Assembly (NCBI GenBank): GCA_016873495.1
Contig: VGXC01000018.1
Location: 1 to 64,000, forward strand
Direction of reading: 5' to 3'
DNA from: Nitrospira sp.
GTDB taxonomy: Bacteria > Nitrospirota > Nitrospiria > Nitrospirales > Nitrospiraceae
Length of the DNA stretch: 64,000 nucleotides
This document shows, piece by piece, positions 63,929 to 64,000 of this stretch. The notes beneath the pieces are model-generated. The model worked only from the letters and a program-made list of their open reading frames with translations, did not search any database and was not told the DNA's origin. A program made the translations under genes and the position numbers. The stretch's first letter is position 1; every line of letters begins with the position of its first letter.

Positions 63929-64000
63929 GTGTTCGTTTCTGATGTGGGAATAAGAAAGAAGATGGAGCTTGTCTAGTTTTGGAAGTCTTTTTATGCTGAA

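Overview
The window reads as a stretch of chromosome from a GC-rich, Gram-negative bacterium, most likely of the Nitrospira (Nitrospirota) type. This rests on the Kdo/heptose lipopolysaccharide genes, many lipoprotein signals, the gene order, and intergenic repeat styles that I recall from Nitrospira genomes. The lineage call is inference from memory, not a database result. About 59 protein genes, one tRNA-Phe(GAA), the 3' end of an IS4-type transposase, several small repeat families and about 20 well-formed sigma-70-like promoters can be supported.

Layout. 1-130: tail of an IS element. 196-1580: a divergent HTH regulator and an rRNA/tRNA 2'-O-methyltransferase. 1935-5456: tRNA-Phe, proA and a large orphan protein. 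5572-6435: an HDOD protein. 6482-18335: a pyrimidine operon controlled by a recognisable PyrR attenuator (pyrR-pyrB-pyrC-membrane protein-carA-sppA-M48 protease-carB-greA-SAM hydrolase). 18410-22642 (minus): polyphosphate glucokinase, GH15 glucoamylase and bioA. 22744-32683: lepA-lepB-rfaE1-kdsB-pyrG-kdsA-kdsD-pgsA-plsY plus a TrkA-C protein, an envelope and translation block. 32700-34067: an HtrA protease. 34140-34700: a repeat-rich, low-GC patch. 34708-38508 (minus): an EF-G-like GTPase, YqgE and RadC. 38707-41999: small zinc-ribbon protein, rsmD-coaD-aspartate aminotransferase, and FmdB. 42018-46258 (minus): lipoprotein, Sua5-like protein, purD and purH. 46544-51026: dnaE and accA. 51062-57474 (minus): RNA helicase, MoaD-like protein, diheme c-type protein, FAD/Fe-S oxidoreductase, scpB and scpA. 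57593-63858: secreted and orphan proteins, including a pentapeptide-repeat protein, a secreted Lon-like protease domain, a histone-H1-like protein, a PKD-type protein, an RlaP-like nucleotidyltransferase and a membrane-anchored alpha/beta hydrolase.

No phage, CRISPR array or defence island was seen. The unusual material lies between genes. At least nine spacers, most of them between co-directional genes of the pyr and Kdo operons, hold long imperfect inverted repeats. Their arms are degenerate ATGA/TTGA-like short repeats, and in several loci one arm runs into the next coding sequence and encodes its first residues. A second family of about 124 bp has near-perfect terminal inverted repeats and occurs as two full and two decayed copies. 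Promoters often sit 6-10 bases from the start codon, implying leaderless or nearly leaderless mRNAs, and two divergent promoter pairs share their -35 boxes.
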